In this document: one piece after another, positions 1-8,096 of the stretch | Numbering within the stretch: the stretch's first letter is position 1 | Layout: each line of letters opens with the position of its first letter | Assembly (NCBI GenBank): GCA_964507185.1 | Contig: CAZDOY010000004.1 | Location: 1-64,000, forward strand | Reading direction: 5' to 3' | From: CAVRTJ01 sp964507185 | Lineage (GTDB): Bacteria > Acidobacteriota > UBA4820 > DSQY01 | DNA length: 64,000 bases | Translations under genes and position numbers: made by a program | The notes under the pieces: generated by a model | The model's database searches: none | What the model saw: the letters and a program-made list of their open reading frames with translations, nothing else | Told to the model about the DNA's origin: nothing

Positions 1-2
1 GT

Positions 3-158
3 GCCGGGATTATCACGCACCTGCACTTCCACATCGTCCCCCGCTGGTCCGGCGACACCAACTTTACGACGCTCTTTGGAAACCTGCGCGTTATCCCGGA
101 AGACCTGGCAGGGGTCTTCGAGCGGCTACGCGCCGAATACCCCGAATCCATAAGCTGA
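3..158 (+). CDS. HIT-family protein, C-terminal fragment
   Basis: This is the last 51 residues of a gene that begins before the window. It carries the histidine-triad signature HLHFHIV followed by PRW, which forms the active site of HIT-family nucleotide hydrolases and transferases. The tail after the triad (SGDTNFTTLFGNLRVIPED) resembles the AP4A phosphorylase/HIT branch. The substrate cannot be told from this fragment. The stop codon lies 20 bp before the next start, so the two genes probably share a transcript. Confidence 0.85.
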   Translation, partial: AGIITHLHFHIVPRWSGDTNFTTLFGNLRVIPEDLAGVFERLRAEYPESIS

Positions 159-178
159 ATATATCATCCGGAGCGCTC

Positions 179-571
179 GTGACCCCGTTCGACACGGCTC
201 ACGTCAACCGTCACCTGGCCTCCTACGAAGCCTCTCGGGCTAAACTCACCGCCGCAAAGGCCCGGGGCGATCTCGAAGAAGAGAGATCCGCGGCTTTCGA
301 GGCCGCCCGCGAATCCCTGAAGGCCGCCGCCGCGCGCTTCGGCATCCCTCACGACGGTCGCGGAGGACTGCTGGACCTTTCAGAGAAGCTTTCGGGAACG
401 ATAGGGGCAGGCTGCCTCCCGTCTCGGCTCGCGTCCGTCCTTTTTCTCGATCCGGCCGTGAAAGACCTGCAGATCCCCCCGGCGAGGCTGGCCAAGGCGC
501 TGGCCAAGGCCGAGGAGATCGCCATCAACCTCGCCCGGGTGGCAAAGGAGGGCCCGGCGGACGGTCAGTGA
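179..571 (+). CDS. Hypothetical Ala/Glu-rich helical protein, 130 aa
   Basis: I do not recognise this family. The start is a GTG with GGAG about 8 bases upstream, 20 bp after the HIT gene. The protein is rich in Ala, Glu, Arg and Leu with no signal peptide or membrane segment, so a soluble helical bundle is likely. Its last 7 bases overlap the end of the convergent gene on the other strand. Nothing nearby suggests a toxin-antitoxin partner. GC-rich third positions and the close spacing to the HIT gene support real coding. Confidence 0.6.
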   Translation: MTPFDTAHVNRHLASYEASRAKLTAAKARGDLEEERSAAFEAARESLKAAAARFGIPHDGRGGLLDLSEKLSGTIGAGCLPSRLASVLFLDPAVKDLQIPPARLAKALAKAEEIAINLARVAKEGPADGQ

Positions 572-1047
572 GGTGCCAATTTCGCCGCACTCGCCGGCGG
601 TGTGAATCCCGGCCTTGCTTCCGGAAGCCTGATCCGGCCCCCGAGCTCGGCAGTCCAGCCCATGAGCACCACCACTACGAAAGTCAGCACGAGACATAGC
701 GTCACAAACCATGTAGGCAGGGCGGGCAGTTTTCTGTACACGTAGAGTCCGATCAGTGCGATCGCACCTACGATCCCCATGGCCCATGCGGACACGAGCG
801 CGGCGTCGGCGTGCTGCCCTATGCGGGCCGGGTTCACCCCCGGTATGTTGCGGATGAAGTGGGCAGCTTTACCGCCCGTGTAGAACACAACCGGAGTGAA
901 GAGGGCCAGGACCACGAGGATGCCGAGGCTGACGCGCTTCACGTCCTCGCTCCGGCGGAACATGGCCCAGGCAAGCAGAAAGAAATCGAAAAGGATACCG
1001 ATGACGGGAATGTGATTGATGATGAGATGTACGTGCGCCCAATTCAT
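565..1047 (-). CDS. Four-helix integral membrane protein of unknown function
   Basis: A 160-aa protein with four hydrophobic segments, near residues 6-30, 40-60, 85-108 and 115-137. The N-terminus reads MNWAHVHLIINHIPVIG, and the end of helix 4 carries an AELGG motif. This His-rich start and AELGG ending recur in small uncharacterised membrane proteins, but I cannot assign a function. The ATG at 1047 is chosen over an upstream in-frame start because GGAGG sits just upstream of it and the hydrophobic N-terminus begins there. It converges with the 130-aa gene. Confidence 0.7.
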   Translation of the reverse strand: MNWAHVHLIINHIPVIGILFDFFLLAWAMFRRSEDVKRVSLGILVVLALFTPVVFYTGGKAAHFIRNIPGVNPARIGQHADAALVSAWAMGIVGAIALIGLYVYRKLPALPTWFVTLCLVLTFVVVVLMGWTAELGGRIRLPEARPGFTPPASAAKLAPH

Positions 1048-1132
1048 ATTACGTGTCCTCCGTCGGCGGACGTCGCTACCCGGGATCACCCCGGGAACGC
1101 GTGCCTGGACCTACATAACACCTCGGAGGATA

Positions 1133-1576
1133 TCAAAATTCTCCGCATGGACCGCGCACGGCGATCCCGCCCGCAAACGCCACGGGGTACTCACCCTTCA
1201 TGACTCGAATGCGTTCCATGTTGGTCGCTCGTTGTCTCGCCAGCCAAAGCGCTGCGGCTTCAATGCCGTCGGGAGATTGCGGTATTGGAATGGCATCAAG
1301 GTTGGTCAGCTGCTTGGGCATGAGCCCGTAGAACCCGCCGCCGAGTGCCTCCTGCCGCGCCTGAAAGTCCGCTATGTCCAGGATTCTCGTTGGAGGCCGG
1401 ATATCCGCAAGCTGTTGCACGAGGAATGCCTTGTCGCTTTCGCTTATCAGCCGGTCAAGCCCCGCTTCGGGCCTGTTGTTCGCCGCCTCCCCTACGACGG
1501 TCGCACCGGTTCCGAATGCTGCGATGAAGGCCAGGCCGAGAACAGCGCCGAGATGGAATGTAGGGCTTTTCACCAT
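1133..1576 (-). CDS. Hypothetical exported protein, 147 aa
   Basis: The N-terminus has a short basic start (MVKS) and a hydrophobic stretch up to about residue 32 (LGLAFIAAFGTGATVVGEAANN), consistent with a Sec signal peptide and periplasmic location. The rest is a small soluble domain with no Cys pair or known motif; I do not recognise it. A GGGGAGG ribosome-binding site lies just before the ATG. It is divergent from the phosphofructokinase gene and shares a 156-bp intergenic region with it. Confidence 0.6.
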   Translation of the reverse strand: MVKSPTFHLGAVLGLAFIAAFGTGATVVGEAANNRPEAGLDRLISESDKAFLVQQLADIRPPTRILDIADFQARQEALGGGFYGLMPKQLTNLDAIPIPQSPDGIEAAALWLARQRATNMERIRVMKGEYPVAFAGGIAVRGPCGEF

Positions 1577-1649
1577 GAAACCTCCCCGAGGTTATACGCG
1601 TATCTCTCGATTCCGTTTCATCCTTCCGCTGCAGGATCCGGATTGTCCG

Positions 1650-1678
1650 TTGATAGCCCGTGCCTGCGAGTCTATAAT
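1650..1678 (+). promoter_or_regulatory. Sigma-70 promoter of the phosphofructokinase gene
   Basis: TTGATA at 1650-1655, a 17-base spacer, and a perfect TATAAT at 1673-1678. The predicted start is about 48 bases before the ATG at 1733, which is preceded by a strong GAGGAGG ribosome-binding site. This is the best match to the sigma-70 consensus I found in the window. Confidence 0.8.
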
Positions 1679-1732
1679 TGGTTATTGGTTCTGCAATTTG
1701 TGACTGGATATCATCACGAGGAGGCTTTCGCA

Positions 1733-2944
1733 ATGACGAAGACCCATAAGGTAGCTTTGGTTTTTTCGGGTGGCCCCGCCCCCGCCGCCAACGCCGTTAT
1801 CTCGTCCGCCGCCCTGAGTTTTCTGGACAACGACATACCCGTACTCGGGATTCTCGATGGATTCACCAGGATCCAGGAGTTCACGCCGGGCACCTCCCAA
1901 GATCTTCAGGAAGGACGTGACTTCATCGCCATCGACAAGACGATCTCGTCCATCCGAAACCAGAGCGGCATATTCATACGGTCGGCCCGCGCGAATCCAG
2001 GCAAGCCCATCGGCGACAAGGGCGATTTGCGCGACCCGGGGAAGACCGAGAAGTTGAAGAATGTGATCGCCGCCATGGAACATCTGGGCGTCACCGCCCT
2101 CGTGACCATGGGCGGAGACGATACCTTGAAAACCGCCAATTTTCTTCATATGCTCGGTCTTCCGGTTATCCATATCCCCAAGACCATCGACAACGACTAC
2201 TTCGGAATTCCCTGGACCTTCGGCTACTGGACCGCCGTTGATGTTGCCCAGAAGATCCTCCTCAACCTGAAATCCGACGCCGACTCGACAAATGCGTACT
2301 TCATGGTTGAGCTCATGGGCCGCAAGGCCGGCTGGATAACATACGCAGCCGGCATCGCAGGCGAAGCCGCAGACATGCTCGCGGCCGAGGAGATCGAAGG
2401 GGAGCTCGACCCCGAGGCGCTGGCGGGGCATTTCGCGGACCTTATCCAGGCACGGGAGGCGGAGGGCCGCACGGCGGGCATCATCTGCATCGCCGAGGGT
2501 CTTGCGGACAAACTGCCGGACAGCCTCAGGCCCCAGGAGGTGGACCAACACGGGAACGTCTACTACGGAAGGGCGGAACTCTGCAAGACTCTCGCCGAGA
2601 AGACCGCCGCGGTTTACAAAGAGCGCACGGGAAAGACCAAGAAGATCACCCCCAGGCAAATCGGTTACGAAACTCGAACCGCACGCCCCATCTCCTACGA
2701 CGTCGTTCTCGGGAGTGCCTTGGGGCACGGCGCCTACCGCCTCTTCAGCCGCAACCTCTTCGGCCATATGGTCAGCGTGGAAGATAACATGGATATCAAG
2801 GCCATCCCCTTCTCCGACCTTGTCGACGCTGAGACACTCGTCACGAAGGTGCGTCTCGTTCCCAAGAGCGGCGATCTCTACAAAGTGAAACAGGCCCTTT
2901 CTTTTCCCTTGGGTTCGAAAGACTCCCCCCCCGAGGAAGGATGA
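1733..2944 (+). CDS. pfp: Pyrophosphate-dependent 6-phosphofructokinase
   Basis: A 403-aa enzyme that phosphorylates fructose 6-phosphate, the committed step of glycolysis. Family motifs are the N-terminal GGPAPAAN (13-20), GGDDT (127-131), PKTIDND (149-155) and MGRKAGWI (195-202). Asp in GGDD where ATP enzymes have GGDG, and Lys before TIDND where ATP enzymes have Gly, are the established markers of PPi as phosphoryl donor. PPi use makes the step reversible and saves ATP, as in many anaerobes. The ATG at 1733 is chosen over an open frame reaching 1016 because it follows GAGGAGG and the sigma-70 promoter, and the family begins at this point. It appears monocistronic. Confidence 0.88.
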   Translation: MTKTHKVALVFSGGPAPAANAVISSAALSFLDNDIPVLGILDGFTRIQEFTPGTSQDLQEGRDFIAIDKTISSIRNQSGIFIRSARANPGKPIGDKGDLRDPGKTEKLKNVIAAMEHLGVTALVTMGGDDTLKTANFLHMLGLPVIHIPKTIDNDYFGIPWTFGYWTAVDVAQKILLNLKSDADSTNAYFMVELMGRKAGWITYAAGIAGEAADMLAAEEIEGELDPEALAGHFADLIQAREAEGRTAGIICIAEGLADKLPDSLRPQEVDQHGNVYYGRAELCKTLAEKTAAVYKERTGKTKKITPRQIGYETRTARPISYDVVLGSALGHGAYRLFSRNLFGHMVSVEDNMDIKAIPFSDLVDAETLVTKVRLVPKSGDLYKVKQALSFPLGSKDSPPEEG

Positions 2945-3486
2945 AGACGCGGACCTCCGGAACCCGATCGCGCAGAGGGGATCCGTCAGGACGTACCGAC
3001 CTGAACCGCCAGCCCGGACCGCGCTGGACTCGGTCCTCGAAGCCGTGGTTCATGCGCCATCCGCCGGAACTCTCAAGGCATAACGCATAAGGATCGTCAG
3101 GGACGCCGACGCCGAGAAAGCCCCCGGCGGGCTTCTGATCCAGCCTATTGCTTAAGAACCCGCGTGGGACGCGCGCAAGAGGTTTGCGAGTCAGATGCTA
3201 AACGCGGCTCGAAAGGCAATGCCCATCCGTCGTCTTGGCCGCGCAACAAAGCGGGTGGCCCCAATTCCGTGCGTCCAAGGGCTTGCCACCGGCACGGCCC
3301 CGACTTCTGTATTGTCGCGTTTCGACGATGCGCCCCGGCATCGACGGCGGCGCGACGTCGTGCATTCGGAACAGTGACGCCGGCAACACGACCTGCGACA
3401 GTTTTTCAGCCGCCTGCTGGTCCAGACCCGCTTTCGGGCCGTAACGCCTTGTGATAAAATGCTATTTTCAAGTGGGAGGAAGGGGC
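2945..3486. other. 540-bp stretch with no convincing gene
   Basis: Short open frames here look like shadows with no homology I recognise. A 6-bp stem (AAGCCC/GGGCTT, 5-nt loop) at 3118-3134 might weakly terminate the phosphofructokinase transcript, but no T-run follows. A TAAAAT hexamer at 3455-3460 is a possible -10 for yebC, with no clear -35. Confidence 0.5.
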
Positions 3487-4236
3487 ATGTCCGGTCACAA
3501 CAAATGGGCTAACATCAAGGCGCGCAAGGGTTCCCAGGACGCCAAGCGCGGTAAGGTTTTCACCAAACTCGCAAAGGAGATCATCATCTCGGCGAGGCTC
3601 GGCGGAGGCGATCCCGACGGAAATGCGCGGCTTCGCAACGCTATCCAGGCGGCGCGCGCCATAAACATGCCGAACGACAACATCAAGCGCGCGATTCAGC
3701 GGGGCACGGGCGAGCTCGGCGGCGACGCCATCGAAGAGGTCATTTACGAAGGCTACGGGCCGGCAGGGATCGCCATCCTGGTAGAAGCCGCGACCGACAA
3801 CAGGAACCGAACGACCGGCGAGATACGCCACGTATTCAGCAAGTACGGCGGCAATCTCGGCGTTCCGGGTTGCGTTGCCCGGCTCTTCAACAGGCAAGGC
3901 CAGATTACCGTCCCGGGTGAGGGGTTGACCGAGGAAGCGGTCTTCGAAGCGGCCCTTGAAGCCGGCGCCGATGACGTGCAGAGCGATGAAGGAAACTTCC
4001 TTTTATTCACGAAATTCGAGGACATGAACACGGTGAGCGACGCAATCGAGAAAGCGGGCCTGCCCGTGAATGCCGTTCAAGGCGTCTACACGCCCATATC
4101 TACGACGCTAATCGCCGGCGACAACGCCAAGGGCCTGCTGAAGCTTCTGGATGGGCTCGAGGACAACGACGACGTCTCCAACGTCTGGTCCAACTTCGAC
4201 ATAGCGGACAGCGACCTGGAAGCCATCGAAGACTGA
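3487..4236 (+). CDS. yebC: YebC/PmpR-family translation or transcription regulator
   Basis: A 249-aa protein matching the YebC family across its length. It begins MSGHNKWANIKARKG and includes NARLRNAIQAARAINMPNDNI, EVIYEGYGPAGIAILVE and the NRNRTTGEIRHVFSKYGG region. Members have been described as DNA-binding regulators and, more recently, as factors that help ribosomes through difficult sequences. The ATG at 3487 follows GGGAGGAAGGGG; an upstream GTG at 3451 in the same frame is rejected because family homology begins at MSGH. Its stop overlaps the ruvC start by one base, the common yebC-ruvC linkage. Confidence 0.95.
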   Translation: MSGHNKWANIKARKGSQDAKRGKVFTKLAKEIIISARLGGGDPDGNARLRNAIQAARAINMPNDNIKRAIQRGTGELGGDAIEEVIYEGYGPAGIAILVEAATDNRNRTTGEIRHVFSKYGGNLGVPGCVARLFNRQGQITVPGEGLTEEAVFEAALEAGADDVQSDEGNFLLFTKFEDMNTVSDAIEKAGLPVNAVQGVYTPISTTLIAGDNAKGLLKLLDGLEDNDDVSNVWSNFDIADSDLEAIED

Positions 4237-4730
4237 TGATCGTTCTCGGCATCGACTCAGGATCCTTGTGCACCGGCTTCGGTATAGTCGAAGGTACGGG
4301 AAACCGGCAGCGGGCCCTGACCTACGGGGCCATCAGGAACCGGGCAAGCACAGGCCATGCCGAACGCCTTACGGTCATACACGACAAGCTGAAGGCGGTC
4401 ATCCAGCAGTACCATCCCGAAGTGCTCGCTCTCGAGGGGGTGTTCATGGCGAAAAACGCCCAGAGTGCACTGAAGCTGGGGCAGGTACGTGGAGCCGTCA
4501 TGATCACCGCCTTTGCCGAAGGCCTCCGCCTCATGGAGTTCTCTCCCGCAGAAGTCAAAGCCGCCGTCACCGGCTACGGGCGCGCCGAGAAAGCCCAGGT
4601 CCAGCACATGGTAAAGTCCATCCTCGGACTTTCGGAAATCCCCGAGCCCCATGATGCCGCGGACGCCCTTGCGCTGGCGATTTGCGCGCTGGCAAGCGGT
4701 TCGTGGTCCAGACGCGTGGGTGAGAGATGA
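4236..4730 (+). CDS. ruvC: Holliday junction resolvase RuvC
   Basis: A 164-aa RNase H-fold endonuclease that cuts Holliday junctions with RuvAB. Catalytic acids are visible: Asp in GIDSG near residue 7, Glu in LEGVFMAKN near residue 67, and the Asp pair in PHDAADALALA near residues 137-140. Ser replaces the usual Pro in GIDPG, outside the catalytic residues. It is translationally coupled to yebC (1-base overlap) and ruvA (ATGA overlap). Confidence 0.97.
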   Translation: MIVLGIDSGSLCTGFGIVEGTGNRQRALTYGAIRNRASTGHAERLTVIHDKLKAVIQQYHPEVLALEGVFMAKNAQSALKLGQVRGAVMITAFAEGLRLMEFSPAEVKAAVTGYGRAEKAQVQHMVKSILGLSEIPEPHDAADALALAICALASGSWSRRVGER

Positions 4731-5320
4731 TCGCACGCTTGCGCGGACGCTTGCTTGAAAAGGAACCCTCGGGCCTGGTCGTTGAGGCGGGCGGCGTGGG
4801 CTACTCGGTCGCGGTGCCTCTTTCCACCTTCACGAGGCTCGACGGCGAGGAGATCGACCTGTTCATCCACACCGTCGTCCGGGCAGACGCTATTCTGCTA
4901 TTCGGGTTCCTCAGCCGCCGGGAAAGAGGACTCTTCAGGAAGCTGATCGCCGTGCAGGGCGTGGGCCCCATGACGGCGCTGGCCATTCTCTCCGGGCTGT
5001 CTTTCGAGGAGCTGGTTTCGGCCATCCATTCGGGGGACAGCAAGCGATTGAACGGCATTCCGAGGGTCGGAAAGAAAACCGCCGAGAGGGTCTGCCTTGA
5101 GCTCAAGGAACGGCTCGGCGACCTGGGAAGCGACTTCGCGCCTGCCCTCGGTCCGGATGCGGGATTGCCGCACGAACTTTCAGATGCTCTGGTTGCGCTT
5201 GAAAACCTCGGTTACAAGACGAGTCAGGCGAAGGACGCGCTACTGAAAGCTCGTGCATCCGCCCCGCAGGGTCCCCTCGAGGTCTGGATCAGGCTCGCGC
5301 TTAGGGACCTCTCCCGCTGA
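4727..5320 (+). CDS. ruvA: Holliday junction DNA-binding protein RuvA
   Basis: A 197-aa protein of normal length that binds four-way junctions and targets the RuvB motor. It shows the N-terminal OB fold (MIARLRGRLLEKEPSGLVVEAGGVGY), the helix-hairpin-helix motifs VQGVGPMTALAIL and IPRVGKKTAERVCLELK, and a C-terminal RuvB-binding helix region. Its start overlaps ruvC by 4 bp. ruvB does not follow, so it must be elsewhere; the next gene converges from the other strand after 180 bp. Confidence 0.97.
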   Translation: MIARLRGRLLEKEPSGLVVEAGGVGYSVAVPLSTFTRLDGEEIDLFIHTVVRADAILLFGFLSRRERGLFRKLIAVQGVGPMTALAILSGLSFEELVSAIHSGDSKRLNGIPRVGKKTAERVCLELKERLGDLGSDFAPALGPDAGLPHELSDALVALENLGYKTSQAKDALLKARASAPQGPLEVWIRLALRDLSR

Positions 5321-5502
5321 ACGGCCGACGCGCCGAATCGCATCTTTCCTTTTGGGGTGTTGTCTACCTTCCGGGAAGCCGTTCGCCGCGGCGGTCTTTC
5401 GGCTTACGAGCGGTTGTGACGGCACCCGTCCCTGGCCACACTTCGTTTGGCGGACTCGGGAAGTCCGGTCTTCTCGCCAGGGGACGGTAACCCTGGATCA
5501 GC

Positions 5503-6183
5503 TTACGCCCTTTTCTTGAGCTGTTCCTCGACGAACTTGTTCAGGCGCTCGCGCTCGGAGTCGGTCATCTCTACGAAGTGCACCCCGTAGGCGTTCAGAC
5601 GTGACGACACTTCCCGGGCCTCTCTGACCACCACTCCTGTCACTTTCACCTTCTCCCTTTCCAGCGGAAGGGTGACCTGGAGTTGCACTCTGTCTCCGAG
5701 CTTCAGCCGCCTCGCCGTGAGGAGAAGGATCCCGGAGGCACTGAGGTTAATGGAGTTGCACAGGAAGAGATTGGACTGGAGGTACCCTTGGACCTGCACG
5801 TACACCAGGAGCCGGGCATCTCTCCGCACGGCAATGGCCAGGAGCTTTTCACACGCTATCCCGAAGTCCTCTCCGACGACGGGCTTTCTCAAGACGGTGT
5901 TGACTCCTTCGGGTGGCTCGTCGTCGTATTTATTGCTGACCAGGATCACGGCGGTCTGGCGGCACTCCGGGATCTCCCTCAGTTTCAAAGCGAGATCGGA
6001 CCCAGCCATGTCGGACAGCTTGTCGTCTATGACGATGAGCTCCGGCTGCAGATCGCCTATTTTCGCAAGCGCTTCCTCGCCTGCTGACGCGCGATGAAGC
6101 TCGTGCTCTTTTCGGAGAAGCAGACTCTGCTCGAAAGGAACGACGGGAATTCCGCTTTCAACGACCAGGATCCGCTTCCCCAT
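5503..6183 (-). CDS. Receiver-PilZ protein (possible c-di-GMP effector)
   Basis: A 226-aa protein with an N-terminal response-regulator receiver domain (about 1-110) and a C-terminal PilZ domain (about 118-222). The receiver keeps the phospho-acceptor Asp (VIDD, 53-54) and Lys (LRKP, K100), but the usual N-terminal acidic pair is reduced to VVES. The PilZ part has RRDAR (120-124) and NLSASG (146-151), matching the RxxxR and (D/N)xSxxG pattern that binds cyclic di-GMP. It probably links a phosphorelay to c-di-GMP or acts as an adaptor. No kinase is adjacent. A second protein with this architecture lies at 26394-27110. Confidence 0.82.
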   Translation of the reverse strand: MGKRILVVESGIPVVPFEQSLLLRKEHELHRASAGEEALAKIGDLQPELIVIDDKLSDMAGSDLALKLREIPECRQTAVILVSNKYDDEPPEGVNTVLRKPVVGEDFGIACEKLLAIAVRRDARLLVYVQVQGYLQSNLFLCNSINLSASGILLLTARRLKLGDRVQLQVTLPLEREKVKVTGVVVREAREVSSRLNAYGVHFVEMTDSERERLNKFVEEQLKKRA

Positions 6184-6490
6184 ATCCTGTACCCCTTAAG
6201 AAATCTCTTCCTGCGGCCGTGCCGGGCGTTCTCTTCAGCTCGGCGGCGACAGTACATCGATACAGCCCAAAATCGCACCCGGCCCTGAAACTTGGCGATA
6301 CCACCTTTGAGGGTTGTGTGAACCCTCTCCCTCTCGGGGTTCTCACTGCCCGCATGCCGGCCCCGGGGCCGGCACAACACGCGTGCTCCATCCCTATGGT
6401 GACATTCTAGTGTTGCGCATTGGTGATTTTCAAGGTTGAACCGCTTTTGTCGAGGAGCCCGCGCTGCACGAGACATTTTGAAGCGGGCTT
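6184..6490. other. 307-bp intergenic region between the cysK 3' end and the receiver-PilZ gene
   Basis: No gene is supported. A 7-bp inverted repeat (AGCCCGC at 6456-6462, GCGGGCT at 6483-6489) begins right after the cysteine synthase stop codon. It lacks a T-run in the direction of that gene, so it may stabilise the 3' end rather than terminate. The upstream side should hold the promoter of the receiver-PilZ gene, but no good -35/-10 pair is evident. Confidence 0.4.
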
Positions 6491-7444
6491 TTATGAATCG
6501 GCACGGAGCGGTTCCTCGTACGGGAACAACGGGGTCGACAGGTATCGCTCTCCACTGTCGCACGCTACGCTGACCACGCGCTTTCCCGGGCCCAGTTCGC
6601 GCGCAATCTCGAGGGCGGCATGGAGGATCGCTCCCGACGATATGCCTGCAAGTATGCCCTCCTCGCGGGCCAGGCTACGCGCCGCCTCGAGGGCGTCTTC
6701 GTACGCCACCTGCACCACCCTGTCTACCACGGATGGATCGTAGTTCTCCGGGATGAAGCCCGCGCCGATTCCCTGGATTTTGTGCGGACCCGGGTCCCCT
6801 CCTGAAAGGACCGGCGAACCGGCGGGTTCCACCGCCGCAACCAGAACATCCTTCCCCATCGCTGTCTTCAGCATCCGCCCCACGCCGGTCACCGTTCCGC
6901 CCGTGCCGACGCCGGCCACGAAGGCATCGAGCTTCCCGCCCGTGTCCCTTATGACTTCCATCGCGGTCGTGTTCATGTGGATCCGGGGATTGGCAGGGTT
7001 ATCGAACTGGGAAGGCATAAACGCCCCCGGCGTTTTCTCAAGAATTCTCCGGGCCTCGCTTATGGCTCCCTTCATGCCCTTGGCGCCCGGCGTCAGGATG
7101 AGAGTGGCGCCGTAGGCCTGCAGGAGTCGCCGTCGTTCATCGCTCATGGTGTCGGGCATGACCAGAACCAGTGGATACCCTTTCTGGGCGGCCACCATCG
7201 CCAGTCCAATTCCCGTATTTCCGGAGGTGGGCTCCACGATGCTCTGTCCCGGCTTGAGACGCCCATCCCTTTCCGCGGCCTCAAGCATGGAATGGGCGAT
7301 CCGGTCTTTCACGCTGGCGCCCGGGTTGAAGAACTCCAGCTTCACGCAGACCTCCGCCATGTTCCTTCCCGGGATGCGGTTCAATCGCACCAACGGCGTA
7401 TCGCCGATGGTCTCCGATATGGTCCTGTAAATGCGTCCACTCAT
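6491..7444 (-). CDS. cysK: Cysteine synthase (O-acetylserine sulfhydrylase)
   Basis: A 317-aa PLP enzyme that makes cysteine from O-acetylserine and sulfide. The PLP lysine lies in NPGASVKDRIA, the substrate loop is PTSGNTGIGLA, the phosphate-binding loop is GTGGTVTGVGR, and SSGA is near the C-terminus. The length fits CysK or CysM. The ATG at 7444 follows GGGAGAG, 10 bp after the nth stop; an upstream in-frame start at 7489 would overlap nth and is not favoured. It is the last gene of the long minus-strand run that begins at mpl. Confidence 0.93.
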   Translation of the reverse strand: MSGRIYRTISETIGDTPLVRLNRIPGRNMAEVCVKLEFFNPGASVKDRIAHSMLEAAERDGRLKPGQSIVEPTSGNTGIGLAMVAAQKGYPLVLVMPDTMSDERRRLLQAYGATLILTPGAKGMKGAISEARRILEKTPGAFMPSQFDNPANPRIHMNTTAMEVIRDTGGKLDAFVAGVGTGGTVTGVGRMLKTAMGKDVLVAAVEPAGSPVLSGGDPGPHKIQGIGAGFIPENYDPSVVDRVVQVAYEDALEAARSLAREEGILAGISSGAILHAALEIARELGPGKRVVSVACDSGERYLSTPLFPYEEPLRADS

Positions 7445-7454
7445 TATTCTCTCC

Positions 7455-8087
7455 CTAGACCCCTGCACGGGGACAAAGCTTTTCCACACCGCATTTGTCG
7501 CACTTCGGTCTCCTCGCCACGCAGACGCGCCGTCCGTGCTGGATCAGGGCGTGGGCAAGGAATGTCCAGTCCTGCTTTGGAAAGAGCCCCATGAGGTCTT
7601 CTTCGACCTTTTCCGGACTGCCGGCGCCGGACAGGCCCATCCTCCCCGCCAGACGCCGGACGTGCGTGTCGACGACGACGCCTTCGTTCCTGCCGTAGGC
7701 GCTTCCGAGGACCACGTTGGCCGTTTTGCGGGCCACACCGGGAAGGCGGATGAGGTCCTCCATGCTTTCGGGCACCCGGCCGTCGAACTCGTCGACCAGC
7801 ATCCTGGCTGATCCGTGGAGGGACTTGGCCTTGTTCCTGAAGAAACCGGTCGAGCGGATAAGGTCTTCCAGTTCCGACTGCTCCAGCGAGGCCATCTCGG
7901 CCGGTCCCGGGCATCGTCTGAAAAGCGCCGGCGTAACCTTGTTGACCCTCTCGTCCGTACACTGAGCCGAGAGAATCGTGGCCACGAGCAGTTGGAACGG
8001 GTTCTCGAAATCGAGGCTGCAGCCGGCATCGGGATACAGGCTCTCAAGTCTTCGCAGGATTTGCTTCGCACGTCCCCGATCGGTCAT
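7455..8087 (-). CDS. nth: Endonuclease III
   Basis: A 210-aa bifunctional DNA glycosylase/AP lyase for oxidised pyrimidines. The helix-hairpin-helix reads LPGVARKTANVVL with the catalytic Lys, the catalytic Asp is in VVDTHVRRL, and the C-terminal [4Fe-4S] ligands follow the family spacing C-x6-C-x2-C-x5-C. It starts 9 bp after the AsmA/YdbH-like gene and ends 10 bp before cysK, so the three are likely co-transcribed. Confidence 0.97.
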   Translation of the reverse strand: MTDRGRAKQILRRLESLYPDAGCSLDFENPFQLLVATILSAQCTDERVNKVTPALFRRCPGPAEMASLEQSELEDLIRSTGFFRNKAKSLHGSARMLVDEFDGRVPESMEDLIRLPGVARKTANVVLGSAYGRNEGVVVDTHVRRLAGRMGLSGAGSPEKVEEDLMGLFPKQDWTFLAHALIQHGRRVCVARRPKCDKCGVEKLCPRAGV

Positions 8088-8096
8088 TCCCGGCTC

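Noticed and set aside
179..571. Toxin-antitoxin component
   Set aside because: No partner gene of suitable size lies beside it and no known motif is visible.
1016..1732. A 239-codon upstream extension of the phosphofructokinase frame
   Set aside because: It covers a promoter and an oppositely directed gene; family homology and the ribosome-binding site point to 1733.
6456..6489. Rho-independent terminator of cysK
   Set aside because: The stem has a 20-nt loop and no T-run in the cysK direction; noted only as an inverted repeat.
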